Shown: positions 11,641 to 23,214, counted from the stretch's first letter. The stretch: 64,000 nucleotides of DNA from Bettongia penicillata ogilbyi (GCA_023548195.1 JAJHZJ010000009.1:4550001-4614000); one strand, 5' to 3'. Made by a program: numbers and translations. Notes: a model not told the origin generated them from the letters alone.

Positions 11641-11980
11641 TCAAGGACATTTGAACTGATAAGGGAGGTTTTATTCTATTTTCTTCCTTCAGGGTTACAT
11701 TAGGGAAGCAAGGTCTATGTGCCTCTTTTCTGCATCTTTTGAACACTTGATGAGTGTTCAAGAATGATTACTTCTGATCAAATCCAGGGAAAAATATTTG
11801 TGAATCCTAGAGATGGCTGGAAAACTGTATTTCCTCTCTGTTACTGGCCATTCTAGGTTACCTATATGCCAAGGAAAATAAAACTTTTCCACATGAAAAA
11901 ATGGCATTTATTTTTTTGAAGGATATGCAAATGTCAAGATTGATATGATTCAGTTTTTCTAATGGTTTGGTTCTTAGATC
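11641..11980. other. Unassigned, no gene recognised
   Basis: AT-rich, no recognisable feature. Confidence 0.4.
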
Positions 11981-12172
11981 TGGGCATCTAGGAGATACAA
12001 GGGATAGAGCACTGGGTTTGAAGTTAAGAAGACTGGCATTCAAATGTGGCCTCACAGTAACTCTGTGATTTAGACCGGTCACTAAACCTTTGTCTGCCTC
12101 TGTTTCCTCAGCTGTTGAATGGGGATATTAATAGTACCATACTCAGTGTTGTTATGAGAATCAAATAAGATA

Positions 12173-12486
12173 TTACTTTTTTAAAATAATGTATTTATTT
12201 TTAGTTTTCAACATTCACTTCCATAAAATTTTGAGTTTTACATCTTTCCCCCTCCCTTCCCCTTTTCTCCCCAAAATGTAATACAATCTGATATATGCTT
12301 CACTTATACATTCTTATTAAACATATTTTCACATTAGTCATGATGTAAAGAATTAGAACTCATGAGAGAGGAACCACAAAAATGTGCAAGTAAAACAAAA
12401 CAATGAAACAAAAGGAAAGTGAATAGTATGCTTCCATCGGCATTCAGACTCCAAAGTTCTTTCTCTGGATGTGGGTAGCATTCTCT
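12173..12486 (-). mobile_element. L1 3' end insertion inside the MIR
   Basis: T-rich start, then TTTAGTTTTCAACATTCACT, ending at 12486. Flanked by the 9-bp duplication AATAAGATA (12164-12172 and 12487-12495). Closely related to 60196-60498. Confidence 0.75.
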
Positions 12487-12527
12487 AATAAGATAATGTT
12501 TGTAAGGCACTTACAAATGTGCCTGGT

Positions 12528-12770
12528 AAATGTTGTTCATTTGTTTCAGTCGCATATGACTCTTTGTGACCCCCTTTGGGATTTTCTTGGCAAAGATACT
12601 GGAGTGGTTTGCCATTTCCTTCTCCTGCTCAACTGAGGCAAACAGGGTTAAGTAACTTGTGCACAGTCACACAGCTAGTAAGTGCCTGAGGTCATATTTG
12701 AACCTGGGAATGTAAGTCTTTTTGACTTTTGGTCCAGTACTCTATCCACTGTACCACCTATTAGATACTT
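12528..12770 (-). mobile_element. Mar1-type CORE-SINE
   Basis: Reversed full copy: RTE/BovB-like tail (CAGTCGCATATGACTCTTTG), TTGGCAAAGATACTGGAGTG, core (AAGTAACTTGTGCACAGTCA), head (ACTCTATCCACTGTACCACC). Inserted in the tail of the MIR. Confidence 0.85.
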
Positions 12771-12790
12771 AATATATGCTTATCCCCTTT

Positions 12791-14278
12791 TTCTTAAGCT
12801 TTCTCTTGGACAAAGATCTCATGTTTTGACTATTAATACTTAAAGGCAGTTTACGGATTACGTAAAAACGGTGAAGTCCAGTGGATACAGCAATAGTCCT
12901 GGAGTCATGAAGACCGGAATTTCATGAGTGCCCACAAAGAATTGATCAAGTGGACAACCTACTAGTCATCCTCTTTGTGATGAACTATGTTGTGATGAGC
13001 TGGGCTGGTCCTCAGGAAAAAGACTCATTCTGTTGCTGCAACTGAACTCAAAGCCTTTCCAGCATAGCATTACCTGGAAGAGCCTGTGTTCTTGTGTTGG
13101 CCTAATTTATAGGAGCTTTAAGTCACCACCATATCACTTATAGTGAGCAGGCTACATTACATAACAAATTTAAAAGGGTTGGAATAAAGAATGCAATCAC
13201 AGAAATATATGATTTCAAAAGATGATAACTTGAGAATGTGACAAGAGTGAGACATAATCACTGGACCATCTGTGTATGCCGTTGGTATGTGAGGGAGGGG
13301 TGACAAGTGAAAGAAAGATTTTATTTATTGAGTGAATCCACTGCAGTTAGAATACTTGGACAAGACTTATACAGTTGCAACAGGCATGAATGGATTTTCA
13401 TGTTGGTTGGAGGAAATGTCCACAATGATTAGATCACAGATCCATTGAAGTTACATTTAAATGTATTTCTCTGTCCTTTTGGGTTGCTCTCTCCACATCT
13501 GCCTACCCTTTGTTCCTCTGCTCAAGTTAGCTTACTCACAACAGAGAAGAATACTGTATGTTTTTACACCCGGTATTTCCTCAGGACAGGATTTTTATAC
13601 AGTGTTTAACCCTGAGATCCTTCATAATTCATTAAACAGACTAGAAAAACAGGAATGAAGAATCCGCATCACTTGCATTAACTTGTGACAAGCTAATTTC
13701 TGATGATAGCCTCATGGCAGGCAGCTGACACCAGCAGCCTCTAAATTGGTGTATAGCCTCCAGGTAGTCTTTATAGTTTCTGGCTGCTTGTCATTAAGCA
13801 ACAAGTCACTTATTTGAAGGCTCCTCAAACATCTGGAGGGGGTTTCCTGAAGACCTGGGATTTGTAAAGTAAACCAAGCACAAAAGCAGATGCTGGAAAC
13901 TGTTGCTTCCTATTTGAGTTGATTGCCTCTTCCCAGGGGGCTGAGCTGTAGCGGGCTGGCTTTTAAGAAACACATTTCATACAAAATCTTCAAACCTAAC
14001 CATGGAGAATCCAAATTATCATGGTTTGAGGTTTCACATTTCAGTCCACTAGATGAGGGAAATAAAGTGAGAATTGTTATATTTTATTGTATCCTCCACA
14101 CTGAAACTTCTCTAGCCTGTTTAATAAGCAAAGGTTTTAGGGTAACAGTTTTAAAAAATTTTGTGGTCATAGATCATTTATTTGAATTGCAGAACCTTAC
14201 TCCCAGATGTAACATTTAAATGATTCACATATTAATAAAATAAAAGAAAGCTCATAGGTTCCAAAGAGGGAGGGATGT
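12791..14278. other. Unassigned; only a SINE scrap near 12885
   Basis: A short SINE-head scrap (GTCCTGGAGTCATGAAGACC) lies at about 12885-12925. The rest shows no repeat family or exon that I recognise. Confidence 0.4.
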
Positions 14279-14325
14279 CGAGAGGAGAGACAGAGAGAGA
14301 GAGACAGAGAGAGACAGAGAAAGAC

Positions 14326-14392
<67 letters not shown>

Positions 14393-14418
14393 GGGAGGGA
14401 GGGAGGGAGGGAGGGAGA
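14279..14418. repeat. GA microsatellite followed by GGGA repeat
   Basis: Interrupted then pure (GA)n to about 14390, then (GGGA)n to 14418. Translating it gives Arg/Glu- or Ser/Leu-rich frames that are artefacts. Confidence 0.95.
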
Positions 14419-14434
14419 GTTCAACATTCTTTGT

Positions 14435-14530
14435 TCCACTATTTTATTGAAGTAACTGAGACCCAGAGAGATGAGGTGACTTGTCTAAGGTCACATAGGT
14501 AGAGTAATGAGCTGGTATTTAAAATTGGGT
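14435..14530 (-). mobile_element. MIR SINE fragment
   Basis: Reversed core: GAGATGAGGTGACTTGTCTA then AGGTCACATAGG. Confidence 0.65.
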
Positions 14531-15030
14531 CTTCTGATTCATAATACTTTGAGACTCTCTTTATGATTGGTTTCTATAAATTCACATTCAAATGATATGA
14601 ATTTCACACAGTTTATACATTGATAGAAAGAAAAAGGAATCAAAGTTGCATTCTTCCCTTCATCAGTGGATTCTGAGAGTTTGGGCTGTTTCTCATTGAT
14701 ACAGAGGTTAAAAGCCAGGAAGAGGAACAGAGTTGCAGAAAAACAGATTTAGTCTTGATATACTGAAAGTTTCTCTAATAGTGAGAAATATCCCAAAGTG
14801 GAACAGACTGTACACTTGTATATATGTATGTGTATCTGGGATCTGAGTCCACCTGCTTATGTCTACAGCTGAATAGTGTCCTTCCAGTTAGTGAAGGTCA
14901 ACATCAGTTATATCGTTGAGGCATTTCCTATTCAGGTATTGGTCAAACTATTTGGTCCTCAAATGATTTTTTTCATGAATATAAAACTTATTTACATCCG
15001 TCTGTCAGCCTTCATTCTCATTTCATACCC
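14531..15030. other. Unassigned, no gene recognised
   Basis: No repeat family or coding pattern identified. Confidence 0.35.
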
Positions 15031-15034
15031 AGCT

Positions 15035-15190
15035 AGCCTTTAATTTTATTTTAAAAAATCAACAAGTACTTTTTGGCTCCTCCCATGTCCCTCTACCCAT
15101 TGAAGAAAAAAAAGAAAAACAAAAAACAAAACTCTTGTGATAAATATATAGTGTCAAGTAATCAAATTCCGACATGTAGGAAATGACAAA
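15035..15190 (-). mobile_element. L1 3' end fragment
   Basis: T-rich start, then CTCCTCCCATGTCCCTCTAC, an A-rich patch and ATAAATATATAGTGTCAAG, typical of the L1 3' UTR in reversed sense. Confidence 0.5.
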
Positions 15191-16460
15191 CGAAAGAAAA
15201 CTTTATTGAACTGACACAACTTAACTTCTTTACCAATCAAGCGCACCCTTGACCTCTTGTAAGCAGCTTTGGAAATGGAAACAATTGTTTTATCACATTA
15301 CAATCAAAAATATTTAGATTCTAGTGCCTCTCCATTGTCATTTCAGTCATTCACAGTTTTTTTCTTTGGAGATTGTAGAGTTTTATGATATGGAGGATTA
15401 TAACAAACTTGGGAAAATGTTTGTTAAAGTATATGGCTTTTTGGGTACATATGAGTTGAATTCAGCATTATCAAAAATATTGCAAATTTCCCACTGTGTT
15501 TAAAAATAAACCTTTGGATGTACAAAGATTAAAATTGAGGAATTTTACACATATGATGGATGGCACATGATTTTTGAATATTTGGCTTACACTTTTGATT
15601 TCATAATCATTTTATAAATTTTTATAATTTTTAAATAGTTGTATAATTTATAAAGTTTATAATTTTATAATGAATCATATTCAAATTGAGACATGGTTTT
15701 CCTTAGGTAGATTTTATGTATTTGGTACCTTCTTTTCATCTTATTCTTATCTATATCTATGCATTTGTCTCATTCATATCTGCAACTTTGTCTTACCATC
15801 CTTCCAAAATGTTGAAATCTTTCACTTCCTCCAAAGGCCAGTTTATGTCTTCTTTTTCCATGGAGTTTTCCCCTGATTCTTCTCAAAACCTCTCTTGCCA
15901 CTCTGAGATCTCCTAAGCCCTTTCATTAATACCTTTTATTATTAGTTGTGCAAATATGTGTGCAAAAAAGATTTGTTAGCAGGGCAGGAACTGAATGATT
16001 TTTCAGCTTTGTATTTTCAGTGAACAGCTTTGAAAAAAATAGACATAATAGATTCTTGTTTAGTTGGCTTATTAATATCTTTGATCCCAGATCATATTCC
16101 TAAACTAACTTCCTTTTTCTGATTCTCTTTTTCGAAAGAGAAATCCTTCCTAGAGTTAGATTACAAAAGAGACCTAAGACATTCCAAAGCTGGATCATTC
16201 AGTATATTCTATCAAAAGATGAATCTAGTGATTCATAATTTACACTCTTTGAAAATTCTTATTTTCTCTGTAAATTATTCCTTCTCCTTTAATGGTATTT
16301 CATCAACATTTCCAGGAGAAGGAAGATATTTTTCAGCCCAGTTTATCTCTCCTGAGTGAGATTGGAAACTGTCCAAACCAAGTAAGGGTTGTGTCCGTGG
16401 AATTTTCATACTTTCATGAAAATTATCTCTCGTTTCTGATGTAAAAAGCAAAAGAAGTTT
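15191..16460. other. Unassigned; very AT-rich patch at 15600-15670
   Basis: No gene recognised. The AT-rich patch contains several TTTATAA repeats. Confidence 0.35.
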
Positions 16461-16464
16461 GGAA

Positions 16465-16738
16465 ACAGTATGGTGTATTAGAATGTGGCACAGCAGAGAC
16501 AGCATCAGGCCTGGAGTCAGGAAGACTCTTATTCCTAAGTTCAAATATATTCTTAAACATTTATTAATTGCATGACCCTGGCGAAGTCACTTAACTCTGT
16601 TTATCTCAGTTTCCTCATGTGTAAAATGAGCTGGAGCAGGAAATGGCAAACCACTGCAGGATCTTTGCCAAGAAAATCCCAAATTGAGTCATGACGAGTT
16701 GGACATGACTGAAATGAATGATCAGCAACAAATGGCAT
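16465..16738 (+). mobile_element. Mar1-type CORE-SINE
   Basis: Forward copy: head (CCTGGAGTCAGGAAGACTCT), core (AAGTCACTTAACTCTGTTTA), GAGCTGGAGCAGGAAATGGC, tail (GACGAGTTGGACATGACTGA). Confidence 0.9.
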
Positions 16739-16739
16739 A

Positions 16740-16880
16740 TTAGAAAGTGCTCTGGATTTGGAGTGAGAGACTCAGTGAATCACAGCAATGCTATTTACAA
16801 TCTCTGACCTTGGGGAAGTTGATTTATATATTTGGGTTTATTTCCCTATTTGTAAAATGAGGGGGCTGCACCAGATAACA
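16740..16880 (+). mobile_element. MIR SINE, degenerate
   Basis: GACCTTGGGGAAGTTGATTT and TGTAAAATGAGGGGGCTGC follow MIR core order. Adjoins an oppositely oriented MIR. Confidence 0.65.
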
Positions 16881-17085
16881 GTAATAGCTAACATTTATAT
16901 GGCACTTACTATGTATCAGGCATTGTACTAAGCTCTTGACAGTTTCCTTACAACAACCCTGAAAAGTCAGTGCTATTATTGTCTATATTTTTACAGAGGA
17001 GGAAACAGAATCAAATAGAGGTTAAGTGACTTGCCCAAGATCACAAAGCTACTAAGTGTCTGAAGCTGGATTTGCAATTTTAAAC
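16881..17085 (-). mobile_element. MIR SINE
   Basis: Reversed: GGCACTTACTATGTATCAGG, then CAGAGGAGGAAACAG, then AAGTGACTTGCCCAAGATCA. Confidence 0.85.
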
Positions 17086-17860
17086 TTATGATTTTTTCAT
17101 AGAAATACGTTATTATCTGTGTGTCTATTGAGTTGTGTCATTAGACTTTGTGACAGATTCCCTCAAGAACTAAAAAATAAGTTACCAAAAATGGCAATGA
17201 AACGTTTCAGTTACATGTAGAAATAGGTTCTCATTCCTTCTCCAGATCGCAGTGGAGTCATTGCAATAAGTCTTCTATTGGCTTATATATAATATAATAT
17301 ATAATATAATATATAATAGACTATAGAGTCTATTATAGTCCATGAGAGCAAGTATACTGCCATGAGCTGAAGATTCAAATGCTAGAAGAGAAAAAAAATG
17401 GATTCAGAAATAGAGTAATGTCCTGATATAGCCATCAACATGCAAAAAAATCTAGTAATTTCTCAGGAACGCCTAAAGTTTTAATCCACTGGTAAAGCAG
17501 ATTCCCACAGGACTCTAGCCGAATATATCTGAAATTTGTTCCACTGAGCATTTGGAAGAATTCCATTTCAGTGAATTAAATAGCACCCTAATTTCCTAAG
17601 GGAGTTAATGTATCTACCAAGACCTCTGACATTAACCAAAGGAGGCTGGCATAATGAGAGTGCAGTACTTGAAGTAGGATGCCATCCTAAATTTTAGGAA
17701 CAAAATCTTCCTACTTATCTATTTGCAAGTTTGAAATCACCTCATAGATAATATATTTTAAAAACAATAAATTCTACTACATTATTAATGTAGAGAAGCT
17801 TTGCTTTGTAAATCCTATAATTTATTTATTCTAAAAAGTATTGCTATCAAGTGGGATGCT
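17086..17860. other. Unassigned; AT inverted repeat at 17284-17340
   Basis: Contains ATAATATATAATATAATATA-type sequence followed by ATAGACTATAGAGTCTAT, a perfect short palindrome. Otherwise nothing recognised. Confidence 0.45.
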
Positions 17861-17861
17861 T

Positions 17862-18058
17862 GGTATAGTGGATGACATATAATTGGGAAGACCTGAATTC
17901 AAATATTGCTAATTGCTAGCTCTTTACTAGTTATATGGCCCTTGGCAAATCATTTAACCTTGATGTACCTCAGTATCCTTCTATGTAAAATGAGGAGGTT
18001 GGATTCTATATTTTCCAAGGTCTCTTCTAGCTCTAAATCTATGACTCTCTGATCTGGT
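17862..18058 (+). mobile_element. MIR-type SINE
   Basis: AAGACCTGAATTCAAATATT, GGCAAATCATTTAACCTTGA, GTAAAATGAGGAGGTTGGAT, TCTTCTAGCTCTAAATCTAT in order. Confidence 0.8.
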
Positions 18059-18730
18059 GAGTATATAGAGGCTTATAGAAAGAAAATAAATTTCACTGCA
18101 GAGAAGATAGCTTAAATCTATGGCACCTGTTCATTCAAGAGGAAAGACAGTGATTCTCCAGCCTCTGGAAGAAAGATGACATTGTTTTTACCATAAATCT
18201 TTTGGACCACTCACCCCTCCCTCACATCATAGTAATTTCCCATTAAGAAATGACAGATTAAGAAATCATAATGACAAAAGTCTACTATGAATTCACTGTT
18301 AAATGAGTCTGTATTCATTGGGACAGCCCCTTATGTGCATCTGTAAACATAGCAATGCTAAGGTGTGTGTGTGTGTATGTGTGTATTTTTCAGCATGCAG
18401 ATGGTATGCTTACAGTTTTTGTTACATGGGTTTTTCAAATTAGATGCCTAATATTGTTTGATGGATTTCAGAAACTGGAAATTTGGATGAAGTCCACCTT
18501 GGGCCTGATTCCACATCTACCTTGTTTTAGGATTTGTATTTCAGTGAAACGAGGACAAAGAAATAAGCAAAAATCCACTTTCACAAACATATTACGAGAG
18601 AAAACTGGAGGATCTTTTCAGTTTTATAGGATTCCCAGGATAGCTCAGAACCAATCTGTGTCCAGAAGTCAGCTAGGTGCTTTTCTGTGGAGGTTCGTTT
18701 TAAAGATTTATCATTTCAAAACATGATTTG
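18059..18730. other. Unassigned; short GT tract at 18361-18386
   Basis: No gene recognised. A 123-residue frame at 18355-18726 begins in the GT tract and has no recognisable domain. Confidence 0.4.
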
Positions 18731-19517
18731 CTGTCTTACTCTTTTTTTTTAATAAAAATTTATTTACTTAACTTTTTACATTCATTTTCACAAAATTTTG
18801 GGTTCCAAATTTTCTCTCCATTTATCCCCTCCCCCCAACCCCAATACACCAAACATTCTAATTTCCCCTATCACCAATCTGCCCTCTCTTCTATCCTCCC
18901 TCCCTTCTCTTGTCCCCATCTTCTCTTTTGTCCTGTAGGGCCAGATGACTTTCCATTCCCCATTAACTGTATTTGTTATCTCCTAGTAGCAAGAACAATA
19001 CTCAACAGTTGCTCTTAAAACTTTGAGTTCCAAATTCTCCCCATCCCTCCCTCCCCACCTATTCCCTTTGGGAAGGCAGGAAATTCAATATAGGCCTTAT
19101 CTGTGTAGTTTTGCAAATGACTTCGATAATAGTCATGTTGTGTAACACTAACTATATTTCCCTCCATCCTAACCTGCCCTGCTTTGTTTCTATTCTGTCT
19201 TTTAATCCTGTCCCTCCCTGAGTGTTGACTTCAAATTGCTCCCTCCTCCCATTGCCCTCCCTTCCATCATCCCCCCCACCCTGCTTATCTCTTTCTCCCC
19301 AACTTTCCTGTATTGTAAGATAGGTTTTCATACCAAAATGAGTGTGCATTTTATTCCTTCCTTTAGTCGAATGTGATAAGAGTAAACTTCATGTTTTTTT
19401 CTCAGCTCTCCTCTTTTCCCTCCACTAAAAAGTCTCCTGCTTGCGTCTTGAATGAAAGACAATTTACCCCATTCCATTATATGATCCCATCCTATTCAAT
19501 TCATTCTGTGCTCTCTG

Positions 19518-19558
19518 TCTGTGTGTGTGTGTGCATGTGTGTATGTGTGCGTGCGTGC

Positions 19559-19606
<48 letters not shown>
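19518..19606. repeat. TG microsatellite in HAL1 B 3' UTR
   Basis: (TG)n with GC interruptions, at the same place as in copies A, C and D. Confidence 0.9.
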
Positions 19607-19739
19607 TCCCAGCAGCTACCCAGATACTGAAAAGTCTTAAGAGTTACAAATATTGTCTTTCCATGTAGGAATGTAAACAGTTCACCTTTGGTAAGTTCCT
19701 TATGACTTCTCTTTGCTGTTTGCTTTTTCATGCTTCTTC

Positions 19740-20840
19740 TCATTCTTGTGTTTGAAGGTCAGATTTTCTTTTCAGCTCTGGTCTTTTCATCAAGAATTCT
19801 TGAAAGTCCTCAATTTCATTGAAAGACCAGTTTTTCCCCTGAAGTATTATACTCAGTTTTGCTGGGTAGGTGATTCTTGGTTTGAGTCCTAGTTTCTTTG
19901 ACTTCTGGAATATCCTATTCCATGCCCTTTCATCCCTTAATGTAGAAGCTGCTAGATCTTGTGTTATCCTGATTGTATTTCCACAATACTGGAATTGTTT
20001 CTTTCTAGCTGCTTGCAATATTTTCTCCTTGACCTGGGAATTCTGGAATTTGGCCACAATGTTCCTAGGAGTTTCTCTTTTTGGATCTCTTTCAGGTGGT
20101 GATCGGTGGATTGCTTGAATACTTCTTTTGTCCTCTGGTTCTAGAATCTCAGGGCAGTTTTCCTTTATAATTTCATGAAAGATGATGTCTAGGCTCTTTT
20201 TTTTGATCACGGCTTTCAGGTAGTCCCATAATTTTTGAATTGTCTCTCCTGGATCTATTTTCCAGGTCAGTTGTTTTTCCAATGAGATATTTCACATTCT
20301 CTTCCATTTTTTCATTCTTTTGATTTTGTTTTGTGATTTCTTGGTTTCTCAGAAAGTCATTAGCCTCCATCTGTTCCATTCTAATTTTGGGAGAACTATT
20401 ATCTTCAGTGAGCTTTTGAACCTCTTTTTCCATTTGGCTAATTCTGCTTTTGAAAGCATTCTTCTCCTCATTGGCTTTTTGAACCTCTTTTGCCAATTGA
20501 GTGAGCCTATTTTTCAAGGTGTTATTTTCTTCAGCATTTTTTTGGGTCTCCTTTAGCAGGGTATTGACCCGTTTTTCATGCTTTTCTTGCATCTCTCTCA
20601 TTTCTCTTCCCAGTTTTTCCTCCACCTGTCTAACTTGATTTTCAAAATCCTTTTTGAGCTCTTCCATGGCCTGAGCCCATTGGATATCTTTTTTGGATGT
20701 TTGGGGTACAGAGGCCTTGACTTCTATGTCTTTCCCTGATGGTAAGCATTATTCTTCCTTATCAGAAAGGAAAGGAGGAAACATCTGTTTCCCAAGAAAG
20801 CAACCTTCTATGGTCTTTTATTTTTCCCTTTCCTGGGCAC
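19740..20840 (-). pseudogene. ORF1 of HAL1 copy B, multiply broken
   Basis: The start codon is GTG rather than ATG (20838-20840). A TAG follows at about codon 11, and a TAA lies in the acidic stretch near 20749 (after SDKEE). From the internal MEELKKDF methionine at 20667 the coiled coil and RRM read open to about 20195, where an eighth T in a T-run shifts the frame. The C-terminal part (19740-20282) is open to the usual QTQE end. The N-terminal lesions, though not the GTG or the T-run, are also present in copy D. Confidence 0.85.
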
Positions 20841-21489
20841 TTTCCCAGCCAGTTACTTGACTTCTGAGATTCCTGTCCACCCCCGCCTAGATCCACCCAG
20901 CTAGTGCTTGGGGTCTGAGATTCAAATGCTGCTTCCCAGCCTCAGGGCTTTCAGCAGTGGGCAGGTCTGCTATTCAATGTGAGCTTAAGTCCTGGTGCTC
21001 AAGTGGGGGCAGAGCCATCTCCCAGGCTCAGTTCCCTCAGGGGCTTTATGCAGAGATCTTCAGTAATGGCCCTGAGCTCCTGTCTGCTCCTGGAGCCCCT
21101 GGCTGCTGCTGCCTCTGCTGCTGCCTCCCAAGGGGGTCTGAGTTATAGAGACACCCCGCTCCCCTCTTGACCAGCCCAGAAGTCTCTCTCTTCTGACCTG
21201 TGGGTGGAGGGACCTTCACGGCCTCCAGGGGTTAAGTCCCTGAAGCCTGTTTGGATCTGCTCCTCTCAGGGCCGCACTGCCAGGGCTGGCCTCCACTGTC
21301 TGGCGTGCAATGGACCTTTGGGATCAATTTTTCAGGGCTCTCTGGAATGGAAATCTCCTCCACTGCATTGCTGCATAGCTTCCACTGCTCCAGAATTTGT
21401 GGGGAGTTCTTTTTACAGGAAATTTATGGGCTGTGGATTTGGAGCTAGCATATGTGAGTCTTTCTACTCCACCATCTTGGCTCCTCTCC
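20841..21489 (-). promoter_or_regulatory. HAL1 copy B 5' UTR / promoter region
   Basis: YY1-like site at 21471-21478 (minus strand AAGATGGT). One copy of the 72-bp unit at about 21005-21077. Shorter than in the other copies because of small deletions. Confidence 0.6.
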
Positions 21490-21737
21490 CTGTCTTACTC
21501 TTTTGATGGCAGATCTGGGAATTGATCATCATTAACTTTCATAAAAGGCTGTCTGTCTTATCCAGGCCTACCTTGGTTCAGGGGCATATTATTAGCACCA
21601 CATACTTTGTGCCAAAGAATGATGACAATGATAATGTTTAATGTACACATGGATTCCTGAACCTTTTGCAAGAACCTTCCTCCACTGCACTCTCCCCCAT
21701 TCAAGGGTCTCTCAGTCTATTGTTTGGGAACCACTAG

Positions 21738-21992
21738 GGCAGCTAGGTGTAGCAGCGGATCGAGTCTTGGGCTTGGTATCAGAGAGACTCATTTTCCTGA
21801 GTTCAAATTAGACCTCAGACACTTACTAGTTGTGTGACTTAAGTCACTTAACCCTGTTTACCTCAGTTTCCTAATCTGTAAAATGAGCTGGAGAAGCAAT
21901 TGGCAAAGCGCTCCAGTATCTTTGCCAAGAAAACCCACCAAAGGCGTCTTGAAGAGTCACAGACATGGCTGAAATGACTGGACAACAACAGT
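21738..21992 (+). mobile_element. Mar1-type CORE-SINE
   Basis: Near full-length: GGGCAGCTAGGTGTAGCAG head, TAAGTCACTTAACCCTGTTT core, CTCCAGTATCTTTGCCAAG, tail CATGGCTGAAATGACTGGAC. Confidence 0.9.
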
Positions 21993-22149
21993 CTAATGGA
22001 ACTGAATAGAGAGTCACGACGTCTGTGTTCTAGTTTGAGGCCATTAACTTCAAGTAGTGCCTTCTGCCTCCTCCAAATATCAGTTCCTTGAAGGCAAAGG
22101 CTGTTTTGGTTTTTGGTATTTGGGTAAAGTTGGTAAGCACTGCATGAGC

Positions 22150-22330
22150 AGAGAAGATGGACTCAAATCCCACTTCAAATACTTTCTACCTATATGATCA
22201 TGGACAAATTCACTTAACCTCTCTGAACTTCAGTTTCCTCATTTATAAAATGGACATAATAATAGTACCTGCTTCCATGGATTTTTATGAGGAAAATAGT
22301 ATATAAAGTCACTTATTATTGATATTAATT
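22150..22330 (+). mobile_element. MIR SINE
   Basis: ACTCAAATCCCACTTCAAAT, AATTCACTTAACCTCTCTGA, TAAAATGGACATAATAATAG in MIR order. Confidence 0.8.
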
Positions 22331-22481
22331 TTGTGGCTATGATCGTTGTTTTCCTATGTGTGCCTGCCACATAGTTGAGTCTTAATAAGAGATTGTTGAA
22401 TCAAGTCTAATTGAATAGAAATTAATGGTAAGGCCTTGGGAAAGTTCCTTTATTACCTTAATTTCAAGACATAGGAGGGTT

Positions 22482-22681
22482 AGGGGTGGGGAACTTGTGG
22501 CCTGGAGGTCTCATAAGGTCTTTTAAACCCTCAGGTATAGCCTTTTGACTGAGTCCAAGTTTTACAGAATAAATCCTTTTGTGAAGGGGATTTGTTTGTG
22601 AAGTTTGGATTCAGTCCAAGGGTCGCACTTGAGGACCTAGAGGGCCACATGTGTCCTCAAATCCACAGGTTCCCCACCCCT
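22482..22681. mobile_element. hAT-like foldback MITE, full length
   Basis: Non-autonomous DNA transposon of about 200 bp. The terminal inverted repeats read AGGGGTGGGGAA at the left and its complement at the right, followed inward by GGCC-rich and then GACTGAGTCCAAGTTTTACA versus TGAAGTTTGGATTCAGTC. Most of the element is therefore palindromic. Related copies lie at 23092, 25781, 26217/29216 and 46881. The hAT assignment rests on the terminal text; the target duplication is not clear. Confidence 0.7.
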
Positions 22682-22798
22682 GGGTTAGACTGAATGATCT
22701 TTGAGCACCTGTCCAGATTTAACATTCTATAATATGTAGCTATGGAGTATGTGGGAGAAAAAAATGAGCCCTAGTTCTTGTCTTAAATTTTAACTGAG

Positions 22799-22934
22799 GA
22801 GATGATGAAGAAGAAGAAGGAAAAAGAGGAAGAGGAGGAGGAGGAGGAGGAGAAGAAGAAGAAGAAGGAGGAGGAGGAGGAGGAGGAGGAAGAGTAGGAG
22901 GGGGGAGGAGGAGGAGGGGGGGGAGAGGAGAAGA
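22799..22934. repeat. GAA/GGA polypurine trinucleotide tract
   Basis: Imperfect (GAA)n/(GGA)n purine strand of about 130 bp ending in G-runs. The poly-Leu frame on the other strand is an artefact. Confidence 0.95.
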
Positions 22935-23091
22935 ATCACCATCACGTCAGGTATTTTTATAGGATCCATTTGAAGGTAATAGTCACCAATTTGTATTTGT
23001 AGGATAAAGTAACCTGACTTCTGTTGAAGTAGATAAACCAGTTGACTTTCCCGTTGTTGTCTGACATACCTTGAACCCAGCACTTTGTTCA

Positions 23092-23211
23092 GTGTGGCCC
23101 TTTGACTGAATCCAAACTTCATAGAACAAATCAATTTGGATTCAGTCAAAGGGCTGCACTTGAGGACTTTGAGGGCCACATGTGGCCTCGAAGCTCCAGG
23201 TTCCCCACCCT
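23092..23211. mobile_element. hAT-like MITE, left end deleted
   Basis: TTTGACTGAATCCAAACTTC then TTTGGATTCAGTCAAAGGGC and the right end CTCCAGGTTCCCCACCC. Internal hairpin retained, left terminal repeat lost. Confidence 0.7.
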
Positions 23212-23214
23212 GAT

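Larger units (their letters stand above)
11983..12790 (+). mobile_element. MIR-type SINE broken by two insertions
   Basis: Pieces at 11983-12172, 12487-12527 and about 12765-12790 form one SINE in order: head (GATAGAGCACTGGGTTTGAA), core, ATGAGAATCAAATAAGATA, then AAGGCACTTACAAATGTGCC, then a tail TACTTAATATATGCTTA. An L1 tail and a Mar1 SINE sit between the pieces. Confidence 0.7.
18746..21489 (-). mobile_element. HAL1-like (ORF2-less L1) full-length copy B
   Basis: Same layout as copy A on the minus strand: 5' UTR 20841-21489, ORF1 remnant 19740-20840, 3' UTR 18746-19739, no ORF2. Flanked by the 15-bp duplication CTGTCTTACTCTTTT (18731-18745 and 21490-21504; one base may belong to the element). 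The ORF1 N-terminal changes are shared with copy D, so B and D appear to derive from a common sub-source. Confidence 0.9.

Noticed and set aside
12664..12770. tRNA gene
   Set aside because: The tRNA-like text belongs to the heads of MIR/Mar1 SINEs; no intact cloverleaf or A and B boxes with proper spacing.
14197..14502. Arg/Glu-rich and Ser/Leu-rich open frames
   Set aside because: They are translations of a GA microsatellite.
18355..18726. 123-residue frame as a small gene
   Set aside because: Starts inside a GT tract, has no recognisable domain, and ends beside the HAL1 B insertion site.
22790..23179. 129-residue frame with a poly-Leu run
   Set aside because: The run comes from the GAA/GGA tract and the rest from a MITE.
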